Program-made: the position numbers and the translations under genes
Part shown: one piece after another, positions 38,616 through 47,310 of the stretch
Layout of the letters: the number at the start of each line of letters is the position of its first letter
Numbering within the stretch: position 1 is the stretch's first letter
The notes under the pieces: generated by a model
Told to the model about the DNA's origin: nothing
The model's input: only the letters and a program-made list of their open reading frames with translations
Database searches by the model: none
Assembly: GCF_014646335.1 (NCBI RefSeq)
Contig: NZ_BMNG01000006.1
Coordinates: forward strand, 348,625 to 412,624
Direction of reading: 5' to 3'
DNA: 64,000 nucleotides
Source of the DNA: Streptomyces lasiicapitis
GTDB lineage: Bacteria > Actinomycetota > Actinomycetes > Streptomycetales > Streptomycetaceae

Positions 38616-40184
38616 ATGGCAGCCACCCGCCGCCCCATAGCCCGCGCGGCCGCCGTCGCGACGGCCGTCGCTCTCGGCGCCGCCGCGCTCGCCCTGCCCG
38701 CCGTCGCGGCCGAAACCCCGGTCGACGCCCCGGCCGAAGCGCCCGGCACGGCCGCCGCACAGCAGGCGCCCTCGGCCTTCACCATCACGGACGGCACCCT
38801 GGAGTGGGGTCTGAAGGAGTCCTTCCGGAAGTACGTCACGGGCATGGCGCACGGCAAGATCACGGCCGGTGGCGGTGCCAAGCAGGCGCCGGACAACGGG
38901 GTGTTCACGTTCTCCGGCGGCAAGGGAACGTACGAACTCACCGGGCACGTCCTGAAGGCCGCCTTCAAGGGCGATGTGCGCTTCACCTCGACGGTGCACA
39001 AGTTCGACATCAAGATCGCCGACGTCAAGGTGCACACCAAGGGCAGGACCGGCGCGATCCAGGCCGACGTCAGCCTCAACGGCGCCAAGCAGAACGACAT
39101 CGACCTCGCGAAGCTGGACCTCACCGACGTCCGGCCCGGCCAGGGCCAGGGCGGCGCGATGACGTTCAAGGACATCCCGACGACGCTCACCGCGAAGGGC
39201 GCGAAGGCGTTCAACGGCATGTACCAGGAGGGCCAGGTCCTCGACCCGGCCACGCTGACGGTGAAGACCGGCGGCCCGGCCCCGCAGCCGACCCCCACGG
39301 ACAAGCCGACGAAGCCGACGCCCAAGCCGACGAAGCCGACCTCGAAGCCCAAGCCCACGCCCACGAAGCCGACTTCGAAGCCGTCGTCCCCCGCCGGCGG
39401 GACGGTGGGCGACAAGGTCGTCGGCGGCAAGCTGTCCTGGGGCCTGAAGGAGTCCTTCCGCCGCTACATCTCCACGGGCGGCAGCGTGCAGGCGACCGGC
39501 GGGGCGAAGAAGACCTCGGCCGGGTACGACTTCCCGCACGCCAAGGCGGCCTGGAACGCCGGGGCCAAGAAGATCGACGCGTCCTTCGGCGGCAGCGTGC
39601 GGTTCCTGTACAAGGGCCACGGCATCGACATGAAGTTCAGCGACTTCAAGGTCAAGGCGCGCGGCAAGACCGGCACGCTGACCGTGGACGTGAACGCCCA
39701 GGGCCGCACCAGCAACGACGTGAAGTTCGCGACCCTCGACCTCGCCCGCGCCTCCTACAAGGCGAAGGGCGACGTCGTCCTGCTCAGCAAGGTGCCCACG
39801 CGGCTCACGGCGGCGGGCGCCAAGCAGTTCGAGAGTGAGGCGGCCGGATCGCCGTACCAGAAGGGCGAGAAGCTCGACCCGATGACGGTCGCGCTCACCC
39901 TCTCCGCCGGTGCCAAGGTCCCCTCGTCCTCGGGCGGCGGATCCGGCGACTCCGCCGACTCCGGCGCGGCGGGCGGCGGCGCGGGAGCCGGGAGCGGTTC
40001 GGTCGGCGGCGGCAGTGTGGGCGGCGGTGGCTCGGTCGGCGACACCGGGTCGCTCGCCCAGACGGGGTCCAGTACGCCGTCGGGGGCGCTGCTCGGGGTC
40101 GCGGGCGCGGTGGTCGTGGCCGGTGCCGGTGCGGTGTACGCGGCGCGGCGGCGGCAGCCGGTCGTGCGGGGCGGGCACGCCTGA
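38616..40184 (+). CDS. HtaA-domain haem-binding protein with sortase (LAXTG) signal
   Basis: A 522-residue exported protein with two HtaA domains (about 58-215 and 270-425; LEWGLKESFRKYV and LSWGLKESFRRYI), separated by a Thr/Pro/Lys repeat linker (PTPTDKPTKPTPKPTKP). The C-terminus has a Gly/Ser region, LAQTG at 480-484, a hydrophobic helix and a basic tail: a classic class E sortase substrate to be joined to the cell wall. It would be the outer haem catcher, handing haem to the membrane-anchored HtaA protein and HmuT. GAGGAG precedes ATG 38616, 86 bp after the first htaA-type gene, likely the same operon. Confidence 0.9.
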   Translation: MAATRRPIARAAAVATAVALGAAALALPAVAAETPVDAPAEAPGTAAAQQAPSAFTITDGTLEWGLKESFRKYVTGMAHGKITAGGGAKQAPDNGVFTFSGGKGTYELTGHVLKAAFKGDVRFTSTVHKFDIKIADVKVHTKGRTGAIQADVSLNGAKQNDIDLAKLDLTDVRPGQGQGGAMTFKDIPTTLTAKGAKAFNGMYQEGQVLDPATLTVKTGGPAPQPTPTDKPTKPTPKPTKPTSKPKPTPTKPTSKPSSPAGGTVGDKVVGGKLSWGLKESFRRYISTGGSVQATGGAKKTSAGYDFPHAKAAWNAGAKKIDASFGGSVRFLYKGHGIDMKFSDFKVKARGKTGTLTVDVNAQGRTSNDVKFATLDLARASYKAKGDVVLLSKVPTRLTAAGAKQFESEAAGSPYQKGEKLDPMTVALTLSAGAKVPSSSGGGSGDSADSGAAGGGAGAGSGSVGGGSVGGGGSVGDTGSLAQTGSSTPSGALLGVAGAVVVAGAGAVYAARRRQPVVRGGHA

Positions 40185-40215
40185 GGAACCCCTGAACCCC
40201 TGACGACTGCTTGAA

Positions 40216-40262
40216 CGGGCGGCGGGCGTACGGCACTTGAGGTGTCGGACGCCCGCCGCCCG
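40216..40262 (+). terminator. terminator of the htaA-type operon
   Basis: CGGGCGGCGGGCGT and ACGCCCGCCGCCCG pair perfectly (14 bp) around a 19-nt loop, 31 nt after the stop of the second HtaA gene. Confidence 0.75.
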
Positions 40263-40314
40263 GCGTTCGGGACGCGCCGGGCGGATGAGGCTTCAACGAT
40301 GCTTGAATGCGCGG

Positions 40315-41019
40315 GTGAACGAAGAGGAATTCGAAACCGGTGTGGCTGACGTGCACCACGGTGTCGACGTCGTACGGGTCTTCTGCGCCCCGGATGGGCG
40401 GTACGGCAACGAGCTCGGGGTGGTGCGGGACGGGTCGCGCGTGGCCGCGCGGGCGGACCGGCAGGCGCTCGCCGCGAAACTCGGCTTCAGCGAGACGGTG
40501 TTCGTCGACGACCCCGAGCGCGGGGCCATCGACATCTACACGCCCACGGCACGGCTGCCGTTCGCCGGGTACCCGTGCGTCGGTACGGCGTGGCTCCTTG
40601 ACGTGCCCGAGCTGGTGACCGACGCCGGGGTCGTCGAAGCCCGGCAGGACGGGGAGTTCAGCTGGATCGCGGCGCGGGCCGACTGGGCGTCGGGGCGGAC
40701 GCTGCGGCGGTACGCGTCGGCGGCGGAGGTGGAGGCCCTGGCCGTGCCGCCGGCGGGGGAGTGGGTCTACGCATGGGCGTGGGAGGACGAGGCCGCGGGG
40801 CGGGTGCGGGCACGGGGGTTCCCCGGGCGCGGGGACGGGATCGTCGAGGACGAGGCGACGGGGGCGGCGGCGCTCGCGCTCACCCATGAGCTGGGCCGGG
40901 CTCTGAACATCACCCAGGGCCGAGGCTCCCAACTCCTCACGGCACCGGGCCCGGACGACCTCATCGAACTGGGCGGCCGGGTGACGTTTCCCCGCCCGCC
41001 CAGTCTCGCCTGGACCTGA
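40315..41019 (+). CDS. PhzF family protein
   Basis: A 234-residue PhzF-like protein, shorter than the usual 280-300. It has the FCAPDGRYGNELGVV opening (GNxxGVV-like), GFSETVF with the catalytic-type Glu, the LPFAGYPCVGTAWLL block and DEATGAAALALTHELGR. GTG 40315 gives the expected N-terminus; an ATG at 40285 is also in frame. It lies between the haem genes and the haem oxygenase on the opposite strand to the latter, but has no iron box of its own and is separated from the htaA operon by a terminator, so a link with haem metabolism is uncertain. Confidence 0.75.
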   Translation: MNEEEFETGVADVHHGVDVVRVFCAPDGRYGNELGVVRDGSRVAARADRQALAAKLGFSETVFVDDPERGAIDIYTPTARLPFAGYPCVGTAWLLDVPELVTDAGVVEARQDGEFSWIAARADWASGRTLRRYASAAEVEALAVPPAGEWVYAWAWEDEAAGRVRARGFPGRGDGIVEDEATGAAALALTHELGRALNITQGRGSQLLTAPGPDDLIELGGRVTFPRPPSLAWT

Positions 41020-41034
41020 TGCCGGGGAAATGGA

Positions 41035-41105
41035 GCCCGTCCGGCGATTGAGGACGAGCGCGAAGCGCGATGCCCCTACGGCACCCCCGGTTGGGGGCCA
41101 CAGGC
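41035..41105 (+). repeat. decayed copy of the dispersed repeat
   Basis: GCCCGTCCGGCGATTGAGGACGAG begins like the other copies (one change), then diverges into CGCGAAGCGCG and a GGCACCCCCGGTTGGGGGCC hairpin. It lies between convergent PhzF and haem oxygenase genes. Confidence 0.6.
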
Positions 41106-41113
41106 GGGGCGGC

Positions 41114-41791
41114 TCAGGCGGATAGCGGGAACTCGGCCCCGAGCTCCCGGAAGAGCGCCGTGTTCAGGGCGAACGCGCGCTTGCACTCGTCCACGATGCG
41201 CTGCTTCTCCAGCTCGTCCGGGACCACCAGGTCCAGGCCGTCGAGCAGCTCCCGGTAACTCCGCTTGAACTCGGCGGGGTTGGCGATGCCCTCGAAGACG
41301 TAGAACCGGACGCCGTCCCCCTTGCGCGCGAAGCCCCACGTCTTCTCGGCCTTGCCGCGGATGATCTGCCCGCCGGACAGGTCCCCGAGATAGCGCGTGT
41401 AGTGGTGGGCCACATACCCGCCGGGCCACGTCCGCGCGCACTCCTCGACCCGCGCCGCGTACGCCGCCGTGGCCGGCAGGGCGGTGAGGCCCGCGCGCCA
41501 GCCCTCGCCCCGCATGTGCGCCAGGTCCCGCTCGATCTCGGCGACCCGCAGCAACTCCGGCCGTATGAACGGTCCCGCCACCGGGTCGTCGCGCAGGGAC
41601 TGCGCGCCGTCCTCCAGCGCGCGGTACACGAACCACAGCTGTTCCGTGTACCTCGCGAACGCGTCCACGCCGAGGCGGCCGCCGAGCAGGTCGCCCATGA
41701 ACGTGGACGTCTCCGCCTCGGTGTGCTGTTCGTGGGACGCGGTGCGGATGAGCGTCGAGAACGAGGTGGGCTGGGTGAGCGCCGAGTCCAT
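41114..41791 (-). CDS. hmuO: biliverdin-producing haem oxygenase
   Basis: A 225-residue haem oxygenase that opens haem to biliverdin, CO and ferrous iron in the cytoplasm. The proximal haem ligand is His 20 (SHEQHTEAE), at the same position as in HmuO of corynebacteria, and the distal helix GDLSGGQIIRG (about 136-146) provides the Gly-rich flexible segment and the Asp needed for oxygen activation. ATG 41791 is preceded by GGAGG with a 5-nt gap; a longer frame has no site. An iron box lies within its promoter. It completes the haem-uptake genes 4-10 kb away. Confidence 0.92.
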   Translation of the reverse strand: MDSALTQPTSFSTLIRTASHEQHTEAETSTFMGDLLGGRLGVDAFARYTEQLWFVYRALEDGAQSLRDDPVAGPFIRPELLRVAEIERDLAHMRGEGWRAGLTALPATAAYAARVEECARTWPGGYVAHHYTRYLGDLSGGQIIRGKAEKTWGFARKGDGVRFYVFEGIANPAEFKRSYRELLDGLDLVVPDELEKQRIVDECKRAFALNTALFRELGAEFPLSA

Positions 41792-41840
41792 GGGGACCTC
41801 CGAAGCCGAAGAAGGGCGGGAACCAAGGTGGCCAGGACCG

Positions 41841-41870
41841 ATCATCCAAGGTTAGGCTTACCTAAGTCAA
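41841..41870 (-). promoter_or_regulatory. haem oxygenase promoter
   Basis: On the minus strand TTGACT (41865-41870) and GATGAT (41841-41846) are spaced by 18 nt, and the iron box fills exactly that spacer. Confidence 0.55.
41847..41865. promoter_or_regulatory. iron box of the haem oxygenase gene
   Basis: CAAGGTTAGGCTTACCTAA matches TTAGGTTAGGCTAACCTAA at 16 of 19 positions; the inner TTAGGCTTACCTAA is strongly conserved. Located between the -35 and -10 boxes, it should block the promoter when iron-loaded DmdR/IdeR binds. Confidence 0.85.
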
Positions 41871-41960
41871 CTGGTTCCCGACATCCTGTCGGTAAAAACG
41901 TACCCCGGATGCGATGAGGGATGCGTAAGTGGTCGTACGAGCTGCTGCCTGAGCGAACAA

Positions 41961-41990
41961 AAGGGCCGGGTCCGTCCGGACCCGGCCCTT
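41961..41990 (-). terminator. terminator of map
   Basis: AAGGGCCGGGTCC pairs with GGACCCGGCCCTT across a GTCC loop: 13 perfect base pairs, followed on the minus strand by a short U-rich TTGT. It lies 33 nt after the map stop. Confidence 0.85.
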
Positions 41991-42023
41991 CCCTTGCGTG
42001 CGGCCCCCGTCCGGGGGCACGGC

Positions 42024-42881
42024 TCACGGCAGCGTGAGGATCTCCGCGCCGGAGTCCGTGACCACCAGCGTGTGCTCGAACTGCGCCGTCCGCAGCCGGT
42101 CCTTCGTCACGACGGTCCACCCGTCGTCCCACATGTCGTACTCGTGCGTACCGAGCGTCAGCATCGGCTCGATCGTGAAGGTCATGCCCGGCTGGATGAC
42201 CGTCGTCGCGTGCGGGCTGTCGTAGTGCGGGACGATCAGGCCGGAGTGGAAGGACGTGTTGATGCCGTGGCCGGTGAAGTCCCGGACCACTCCGTAGCCG
42301 AAGCGCTTGGCGTACGACTCGATGACACGGCCGATGATGTTGATCTGGCGGCCGGGCCTGACCGCCTTGATGGCGCGGTCGAGCGACTCTCGGGTGCGCT
42401 CCACCAGGAGCCTGGACTCCTCGTCGACGTCTCCGACGAGGTACGTCGCGTTGTTGTCGCCGTGCACGCCGCCGATGTACGCCGTGACGTCCAGGTTCAC
42501 GATGTCGCCGTCCTTCAGGACGGTGGAGTCGGGGATGCCGTGGCAGATGACCTCGTTGACCGAGCTGCACAGCGACTTCGGGAAGCCGCGGTAGCCGAGC
42601 GTCGAGGGGTACGCGCCGTGGTCGCACATGTACGCGTGCGCGATGCGGTCCAGCTCGTCGGTGGTCACCCCCGGCGCGATGGCCTTCGCGGCCTCCTCCA
42701 TCGCGCGCGCGGCGATGCGGCCCGCGGTCCGCATCAGCTCGATGGTCTCCGGGGTCTGCACCTCCGGTCCGGTGTACGGCGTCGGCGCGGGCTTGCCGAC
42801 GTACTCCGGGCGCCTGATGTTTCCGGGCACGGGGCGGGCGGGAGAGAGCTCCCCTGGTACGAGCAGTGACTGGCCAGACAT
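42024..42881 (-). CDS. map: methionine aminopeptidase, type I
   Basis: A 285-residue enzyme that removes N-terminal methionine from new proteins. The pita-bread core carries the metal ligands in NLDVTAYIGGVHGDNN (two Asp), GHGINTSFHSG (His) and the two Glu in FTIEPMLTLG and FEHTLVV. The N-terminal 40 residues with PxxP-like elements (RPVPGNIRRPEYVGKP) are typical of the actinobacterial long form that may contact the ribosome. ATG 42881 lies 7 nt after TAGACT, suggesting a leaderless message. Streptomyces often has more than one map gene; whether this is the essential copy cannot be told here. Confidence 0.93.
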   Translation of the reverse strand: MSGQSLLVPGELSPARPVPGNIRRPEYVGKPAPTPYTGPEVQTPETIELMRTAGRIAARAMEEAAKAIAPGVTTDELDRIAHAYMCDHGAYPSTLGYRGFPKSLCSSVNEVICHGIPDSTVLKDGDIVNLDVTAYIGGVHGDNNATYLVGDVDEESRLLVERTRESLDRAIKAVRPGRQINIIGRVIESYAKRFGYGVVRDFTGHGINTSFHSGLIVPHYDSPHATTVIQPGMTFTIEPMLTLGTHEYDMWDDGWTVVTKDRLRTAQFEHTLVVTDSGAEILTLP

Positions 42882-42962
42882 GTCAGCGAGTCTAACGAGC
42901 GCCAGTGGGGCAGCATGGCGAGTGCCCGTGGGGCAGCATTACGGGAGAGAGAGGAGCCGGAC

Positions 42963-43190
42963 ATGGCCCTGTTCAAGAAGCGGACCGTCGGCAAGCCGGG
43001 TGAGTGGTACTACTGCCTGGAGCACAAGAAGGTCGAGGAAGGGCCGGACTGCCCGGGCAAGGACCGCTTCGGTCCCTACGCCTCCCGCGAAGAAGCCACC
43101 CACGCGATGGAGACCGCCGCGGAGCGGAACCTTGAGTGGGAGACCGATCCGCGGTGGCACGACGCGTCTGCGCGTGGCGACGACGATTGA
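42963..43190 (+). CDS. small conserved cytoplasmic protein
   Basis: A 75-residue acidic/basic mixed protein, divergent from map with 81 bp between starts. GAGAGAGGAG precedes ATG 42963. It contains WYYCLEHKKVEEGPDCPGKDRFGPY, in which two cysteines and a histidine could bind zinc, and an EEATHAMETAAERN helix resembling short SPOR-like helices. No function is recognised. The conserved position next to map is the only clue. Confidence 0.65.
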   Translation: MALFKKRTVGKPGEWYYCLEHKKVEEGPDCPGKDRFGPYASREEATHAMETAAERNLEWETDPRWHDASARGDDD

Positions 43191-43286
43191 CCTGGCGCTG
43201 TACCTCGCCTGCGGCCCGGTGGGGGCTGCCGGGCGTAGGCCCAGGCCGACGGGGCGTTTCAGGTGGCCTGGGCACACGTGGGCGGG

Positions 43287-44561
43287 CTACGTCGCCGTTG
43301 CGGTTGCTGCTTCGCGGCGGAGTTTTGCGTCGGGGTCCGTCGATGCGTCGTACCGCAAGAGGGACGGCATCGCCGTCGCCAGTGCGGCCACGGCGCCTAC
43401 GCAGACCAGGCCGCCGGACCAGATCGCCGGGCGGGTGCCGGACCAGCCGGCCGCGGCGCCTGCGCGGACCTGGCCCAGTTGGGGGCCGACGCTGTAGGAG
43501 AGGACCTCTATTCCGGCGAGGCGGCCGCGCAGGCCTTCGGGGATGGTCTGGTTCCAGATGGTGGAGCGGGCCAGGCCGCTCAGCATGTCGCCCGCCCCGG
43601 CCAGGGCCAGGCAGACCAGGACCAGCCAGACGTGGGAGAGGACGCCGGCCAGCGTGATGGCCAGACCCCAGCCCGCCGCCCCGCACACCACGAGCACCCC
43701 GTGCCGCCGCACCCGCGACGTCCACCCGCTGGTGAGGCTGAGGGCCAGGGATCCCACGGCCCCGGCCGCGTACATGAGGCCCAGCGCCCACTCCGCGTCC
43801 AGATCGTCCGCCAGGAACGGGAAGATCGTGTTCGGGAAGGCGAACAGCATCGCCACGCCGTCGATCGCGTACGTACCGAGAAGGACCGGCCGCGACCACG
43901 CGTACCGCGCCCCCTCCGCGAGCCCCCGCAGCGACGGCTTCTCCGCGTCGTGCGCGGCGGGCGCGGGCGAGAGCCGGGTGCAGAGCGCGACTGACACGGC
44001 GAAGCCGACGACTGTCACCGCGTACGCCCACGCGTGCCCCGCGTAGGCGACGACGACACCCGCGAGCGCGGGACCGGCGATCGCCCCGACGTTCCAGCGC
44101 AGCGAGTTGAGCGCCGCGGCGGCCGTGAGCTGGTCGTGCGGCACGATGCGGGCCATCAGCGAGTCGAGCGCGGGCCGCTGGATACCGGCGAGACCCGAGA
44201 CGCCCGCCGCGACGACGTACAGCGGCCACAGCATCGGCTGCGGAAGCAGCGCGTTCACGAACAGGACGACGGCCAGCAGACCCAGCGCCGCCTCGGTAAG
44301 GAGGATCACCTTGCGGCGGTCCACCGCGTCGGCCAGCGCCCCGCCGTACAGACCGCAGACGACCAGCGGCACCAGCTCGACGGCACCCATCGCGCCGACC
44401 GCGAGCGGCGAGTCGGTGAGGTGCTTGATCTGCAGCGGCAGGGCGATCATCGCCATGAAGCTGCCGAAGTACGTGACGAGCCCCTGCACCCACAGCAACC
44501 GGAAGTCGCGGGTGGAGCGCCAGGGGGACAGGTCGGGCAGCAGCGCGGCGAAGCGTTTCAC
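43287..44561 (-). CDS. MFS transporter (EntS/Tet-like exporter)
   Basis: A 424-residue major facilitator with 12 helices. It starts at GTG 44561 (VKRFAALLPDLSPWRSTRDFR), the N-terminus typical of the MFS_3/enterobactin-exporter group, with LYGGALADAVDRRKVILLTE in loop 2-3 and RPALDSLMARIVPHDQLTAAAAL in the middle. It probably exports a drug or siderophore-like compound. Given the nearby haem genes a siderophore link is tempting, but there is no iron box or siderophore synthase here. It is convergent with the 75-residue gene. Confidence 0.8.
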   Translation of the reverse strand: MKRFAALLPDLSPWRSTRDFRLLWVQGLVTYFGSFMAMIALPLQIKHLTDSPLAVGAMGAVELVPLVVCGLYGGALADAVDRRKVILLTEAALGLLAVVLFVNALLPQPMLWPLYVVAAGVSGLAGIQRPALDSLMARIVPHDQLTAAAALNSLRWNVGAIAGPALAGVVVAYAGHAWAYAVTVVGFAVSVALCTRLSPAPAAHDAEKPSLRGLAEGARYAWSRPVLLGTYAIDGVAMLFAFPNTIFPFLADDLDAEWALGLMYAAGAVGSLALSLTSGWTSRVRRHGVLVVCGAAGWGLAITLAGVLSHVWLVLVCLALAGAGDMLSGLARSTIWNQTIPEGLRGRLAGIEVLSYSVGPQLGQVRAGAAAGWSGTRPAIWSGGLVCVGAVAALATAMPSLLRYDASTDPDAKLRREAATATAT

Positions 44562-44612
44562 AAGGGGTCATGCTCAGCGGAGGGCACGACGGGGCGCAAA
44601 CGATTTGTTGGC

Positions 44613-45215
44613 TCACCAGCGCGCCGGCGGCGGCGCCGTCAGCTGGTCCGCGAGCCGGGAGAGGCGGTCGCGGACGCGGCGCGGGCCGCGCGGCGCGGGC
44701 AGGCTGTTCTCGCCCGCCGCCGCGCTCACCAGGTGCTGCACCGTGTCGAGGTCGAGCCCCGCGTCGTCGGGGAGCACGAGCGCCTCGTGGGCGAGGGCGC
44801 CCAGGTCGCCGTCGCGCTCGCCGAGAGCGAAGACCGTCGCGCCCGCACGCCGCGCGTCGTTCACGCGCGAGAGCAGCCCCGCCTCGGGCGCCGTGGGTGC
44901 TACCACGAGCAGCGTCTCGCCGTGCCGCGCCGCCTCGATCCTGCCGAGGCCCACCGAGAGCTGCGCGGGCGAGTCGGGGCGCGGCCGGTGGCGTACGAGG
45001 GTGGGCGTCAACTCCGGTGTGCCCGACCACGCCGCCTCGTCCACCAGATGCGCGGCCAGATGCCACGGCTCGTACTCCCGCGTGCCCACGAGCAGTAGCC
45101 CGCCGCCGTGCGGCACCACACTGGAGCGCAGCGCCCCCGCGAAGCGGCGGGTGGCGCCGGGCCACTGGGTCCCGGCGAGAACTTCGCGCAGCAGCGCGAC
45201 CCTTACGGCGTCCAT
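44613..45215 (-). CDS. conserved actinobacterial protein with SIS-like fold
   Basis: A 200-residue soluble protein. The middle (GETLLVVAPTAPEAGLLSRVNDARRAGATVFALGERDGDLGALAHEALVLP) has the strand-helix rhythm of SIS sugar-phosphate binding domains, including a phosphate-loop-like segment, but lacks the usual Ser-Gly/Ser motif. No catalytic residues can be named. It sits 51 bp upstream of the MFS gene on the same strand. Possibly a sugar-phosphate sensor; this is inference. Confidence 0.55.
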   Translation of the reverse strand: MDAVRVALLREVLAGTQWPGATRRFAGALRSSVVPHGGGLLLVGTREYEPWHLAAHLVDEAAWSGTPELTPTLVRHRPRPDSPAQLSVGLGRIEAARHGETLLVVAPTAPEAGLLSRVNDARRAGATVFALGERDGDLGALAHEALVLPDDAGLDLDTVQHLVSAAAGENSLPAPRGPRRVRDRLSRLADQLTAPPPARW

Positions 45216-45294
45216 GGGGGCGCATACTGCCTCAACGACAGATTCGTCAGCGGGAGTTCACCGCGAATTCCCCCATGATGGGGAAGGGGCCCGG

Positions 45295-46407
45295 ATGCCT
45301 ACGGAGACAGTTGAGACGTCTGTTCCCTTCCGCGCGGGTCGCGAGGGGTACGCAAGCTTCCGGATCCCGGCGGTGGTCGTCACCCACGCCGGTACCGTCC
45401 TCGCCTTCTGCGAGGGGCGGGTCGGCTCCCAGGAGGACTTCGGGAACATCGACGTCGTGCTCAAGCGGTCCGACGACGGCGGCCGCACCTGGGGCCCGCT
45501 CCGGGTCGTCGGCGGCAACGGCACCGACCTCGCGGGGAACCCCGCCCCCGTCGTCCTCGACACCGGCCGGATCCTGCTCGTGCAGGTCCGCAACGCCGCC
45601 GCGGCCACCGAGGACGCCATCCGGCGCGGCACGGTGTCCGCCGCGAACGGCCGCCGCGTCTGGACGCAGCACAGTGACGACGACGGCGTCACCTGGTCGT
45701 CGCCCCGCGAGATCACCAAGCAGGTGAAGAAGACCGCCTGGCGGTGGTACGCGACCACACCCGGCCACGCGATCCAGCTGGAGGGAGCCACCGACGGCAG
45801 CGGCGGCCGCAGCGGCCGGATCATTGTTCCCGCCAATCACTCCCTGCCGCCCACCGGCACCGACAACGGCACCGAGGGCAAGTACAACGGCGGGCACTGC
45901 CTGCTGAGCGACGACCGCGGCCAGACCTGGCGCATCGGCTACGTCGACGACAACACCAACGGCTACATCAACGCCAACGAGACCACCGCCGCCGAACTCC
46001 CCGACGGCCGCGTCTACTTCAACACCCGCAACGACTCGCCGTCCCCCGGCACCCGCGCCGACGCCCACTCCCACGACGGCGGCCAGACCCTCGCCAAGCC
46101 CTTCCGGCCCCAGTCCTGCCTCACAGGACCCGTCGTCGAGGCCAGCGTGCTGCAACTGCGCGACCCCGACCTGCTGCTCTACTCCGGGCCCGCCGACCCC
46201 GGCTTCCGCGCGCAGATGAGCATCCGCAAGAGCCATGACGGCGGCACCACCTGGCGCGTCGTCCACACCGTCGACGGGCTGCCCGCCGCGTACTCCGATC
46301 TCGTACGCCTCGACGAGGACACCGTCGGACTCCTCTACGAGACCGGGGACTTCGGCGCGTACGAGACGATCACGCTCCGGCGGGTCCCGCTGGACTGGCT
46401 CGACTGA
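45295..46407 (+). CDS. exo-alpha-sialidase (GH33-like), no signal peptide
   Basis: A 370-residue six-bladed beta-propeller. FRIP at about residues 22-25 supplies the first Arg of the triad and the Asp-box SxDxGxxW occurs four times (SDDGGRTW, SDDDGVTW, SDDRGQTW, SHDGGTTW). Later Arg residues and the Tyr/Glu pair (AYSDL, LLYETGD) complete a sialidase-like site. It removes terminal sialic acids or similar acids. There is no signal peptide, so it is either cytoplasmic or exported another way; the ATG at 45295 follows GGAAGGGG and no signal is encoded upstream. The substrate is likely internalised oligosaccharide, by inference. Confidence 0.8.
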   Translation: MPTETVETSVPFRAGREGYASFRIPAVVVTHAGTVLAFCEGRVGSQEDFGNIDVVLKRSDDGGRTWGPLRVVGGNGTDLAGNPAPVVLDTGRILLVQVRNAAAATEDAIRRGTVSAANGRRVWTQHSDDDGVTWSSPREITKQVKKTAWRWYATTPGHAIQLEGATDGSGGRSGRIIVPANHSLPPTGTDNGTEGKYNGGHCLLSDDRGQTWRIGYVDDNTNGYINANETTAAELPDGRVYFNTRNDSPSPGTRADAHSHDGGQTLAKPFRPQSCLTGPVVEASVLQLRDPDLLLYSGPADPGFRAQMSIRKSHDGGTTWRVVHTVDGLPAAYSDLVRLDEDTVGLLYETGDFGAYETITLRRVPLDWLD

Positions 46408-46477
46408 GGGACGGGACCGGCTGGACCGAGCGCCGGGCGGGCCGGGCGGGCGTCCGGCGCGGACGTAAGGTCTGACC

Positions 46478-47191
46478 ATGACTTCCACGGAAAGTGTGCA
46501 GAAGGCGCCCGCCAAGGATCCCTGGGACCTGCCCGACGTGTCCGGGCTCGTCGTGGGCGTGCTCGGCGGCACCGGTGACCAGGGCCGCGGGCTGGCCTAC
46601 CGCCTCGCCCGCGCGGGCCAGAAGGTGATCATCGGCTCGCGCGCCGCGGAGCGCGCCGCGTCGGCCGCTGCCGAACTGGGCCGCAGCGTCGAGGGCATTG
46701 AAGGCGCCGACAACGCCGAGTGCGCGCGGCGCAGCGACATCGTCATCGTCGCCGTGCCGTGGGACGGGCACGCCAAGACCCTCGAAGCGCTGCGCGAGGA
46801 ACTCGCGGGCAAGCTCGTCGTCGACTGCGTCAACCCGCTCGGCTTCGACAAGAAGGGCGCGTACGCCCTGAAGCCCGAGGAGGGCAGCGCCGCCGAGCAG
46901 GCCGCCGCGCTCCTTCCCGACTCGCGGGTCACCGCCGCCTTCCACCACCTCTCGGCGGTGCTGCTCCAGGACGAGTCCATCGAGGAGATCGACACCGACG
47001 TGATGGTCCTCGGCGAGAGCCGCGCCGACACGGACGTCGTGCAGGCCCTCGCCGGCCGCATCCCCGGCATGCGCGGCGTCTTCGCGGGACGCCTGCGCAA
47101 CGCCCACCAGGTGGAGTCCCTGGTCGCCAACCTGATCTCGGTGAACCGGCGGTACAAGGCGCACGCGGGGCTGCGCGTCACGGACGTCTGA
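46478..47191 (+). CDS. npdG: F420-dependent NADP reductase (NADPH-dependent F420 reductase)
   Basis: A 237-residue Rossmann enzyme that passes hydride between coenzyme F420 and NADP. VGVLGGTGDQGRGLAYRLA near residues 25-43 is the dinucleotide fold, followed by VIIGSR for the 2'-phosphate of NADPH; VAVPWDGH, DCVNPLGF and FHHLSA match the F420-binding family. It would keep reduced F420 available for reductases in secondary metabolism or detoxification. Start ATG 46478, 70 bp after the sialidase. Confidence 0.85.
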   Translation: MTSTESVQKAPAKDPWDLPDVSGLVVGVLGGTGDQGRGLAYRLARAGQKVIIGSRAAERAASAAAELGRSVEGIEGADNAECARRSDIVIVAVPWDGHAKTLEALREELAGKLVVDCVNPLGFDKKGAYALKPEEGSAAEQAAALLPDSRVTAAFHHLSAVLLQDESIEEIDTDVMVLGESRADTDVVQALAGRIPGMRGVFAGRLRNAHQVESLVANLISVNRRYKAHAGLRVTDV

Positions 47192-47310
47192 GCCCGCGGG
47201 GCATCGCGACGCCCGGGACCACGCGTCACCGCGGTGCCGTCGCGCGCGGGGCATGGGGGACACTGGTGCGGTACGTCCGTCAGGAATGCCGCATCGCAGG
47301 AGCGCACCCC

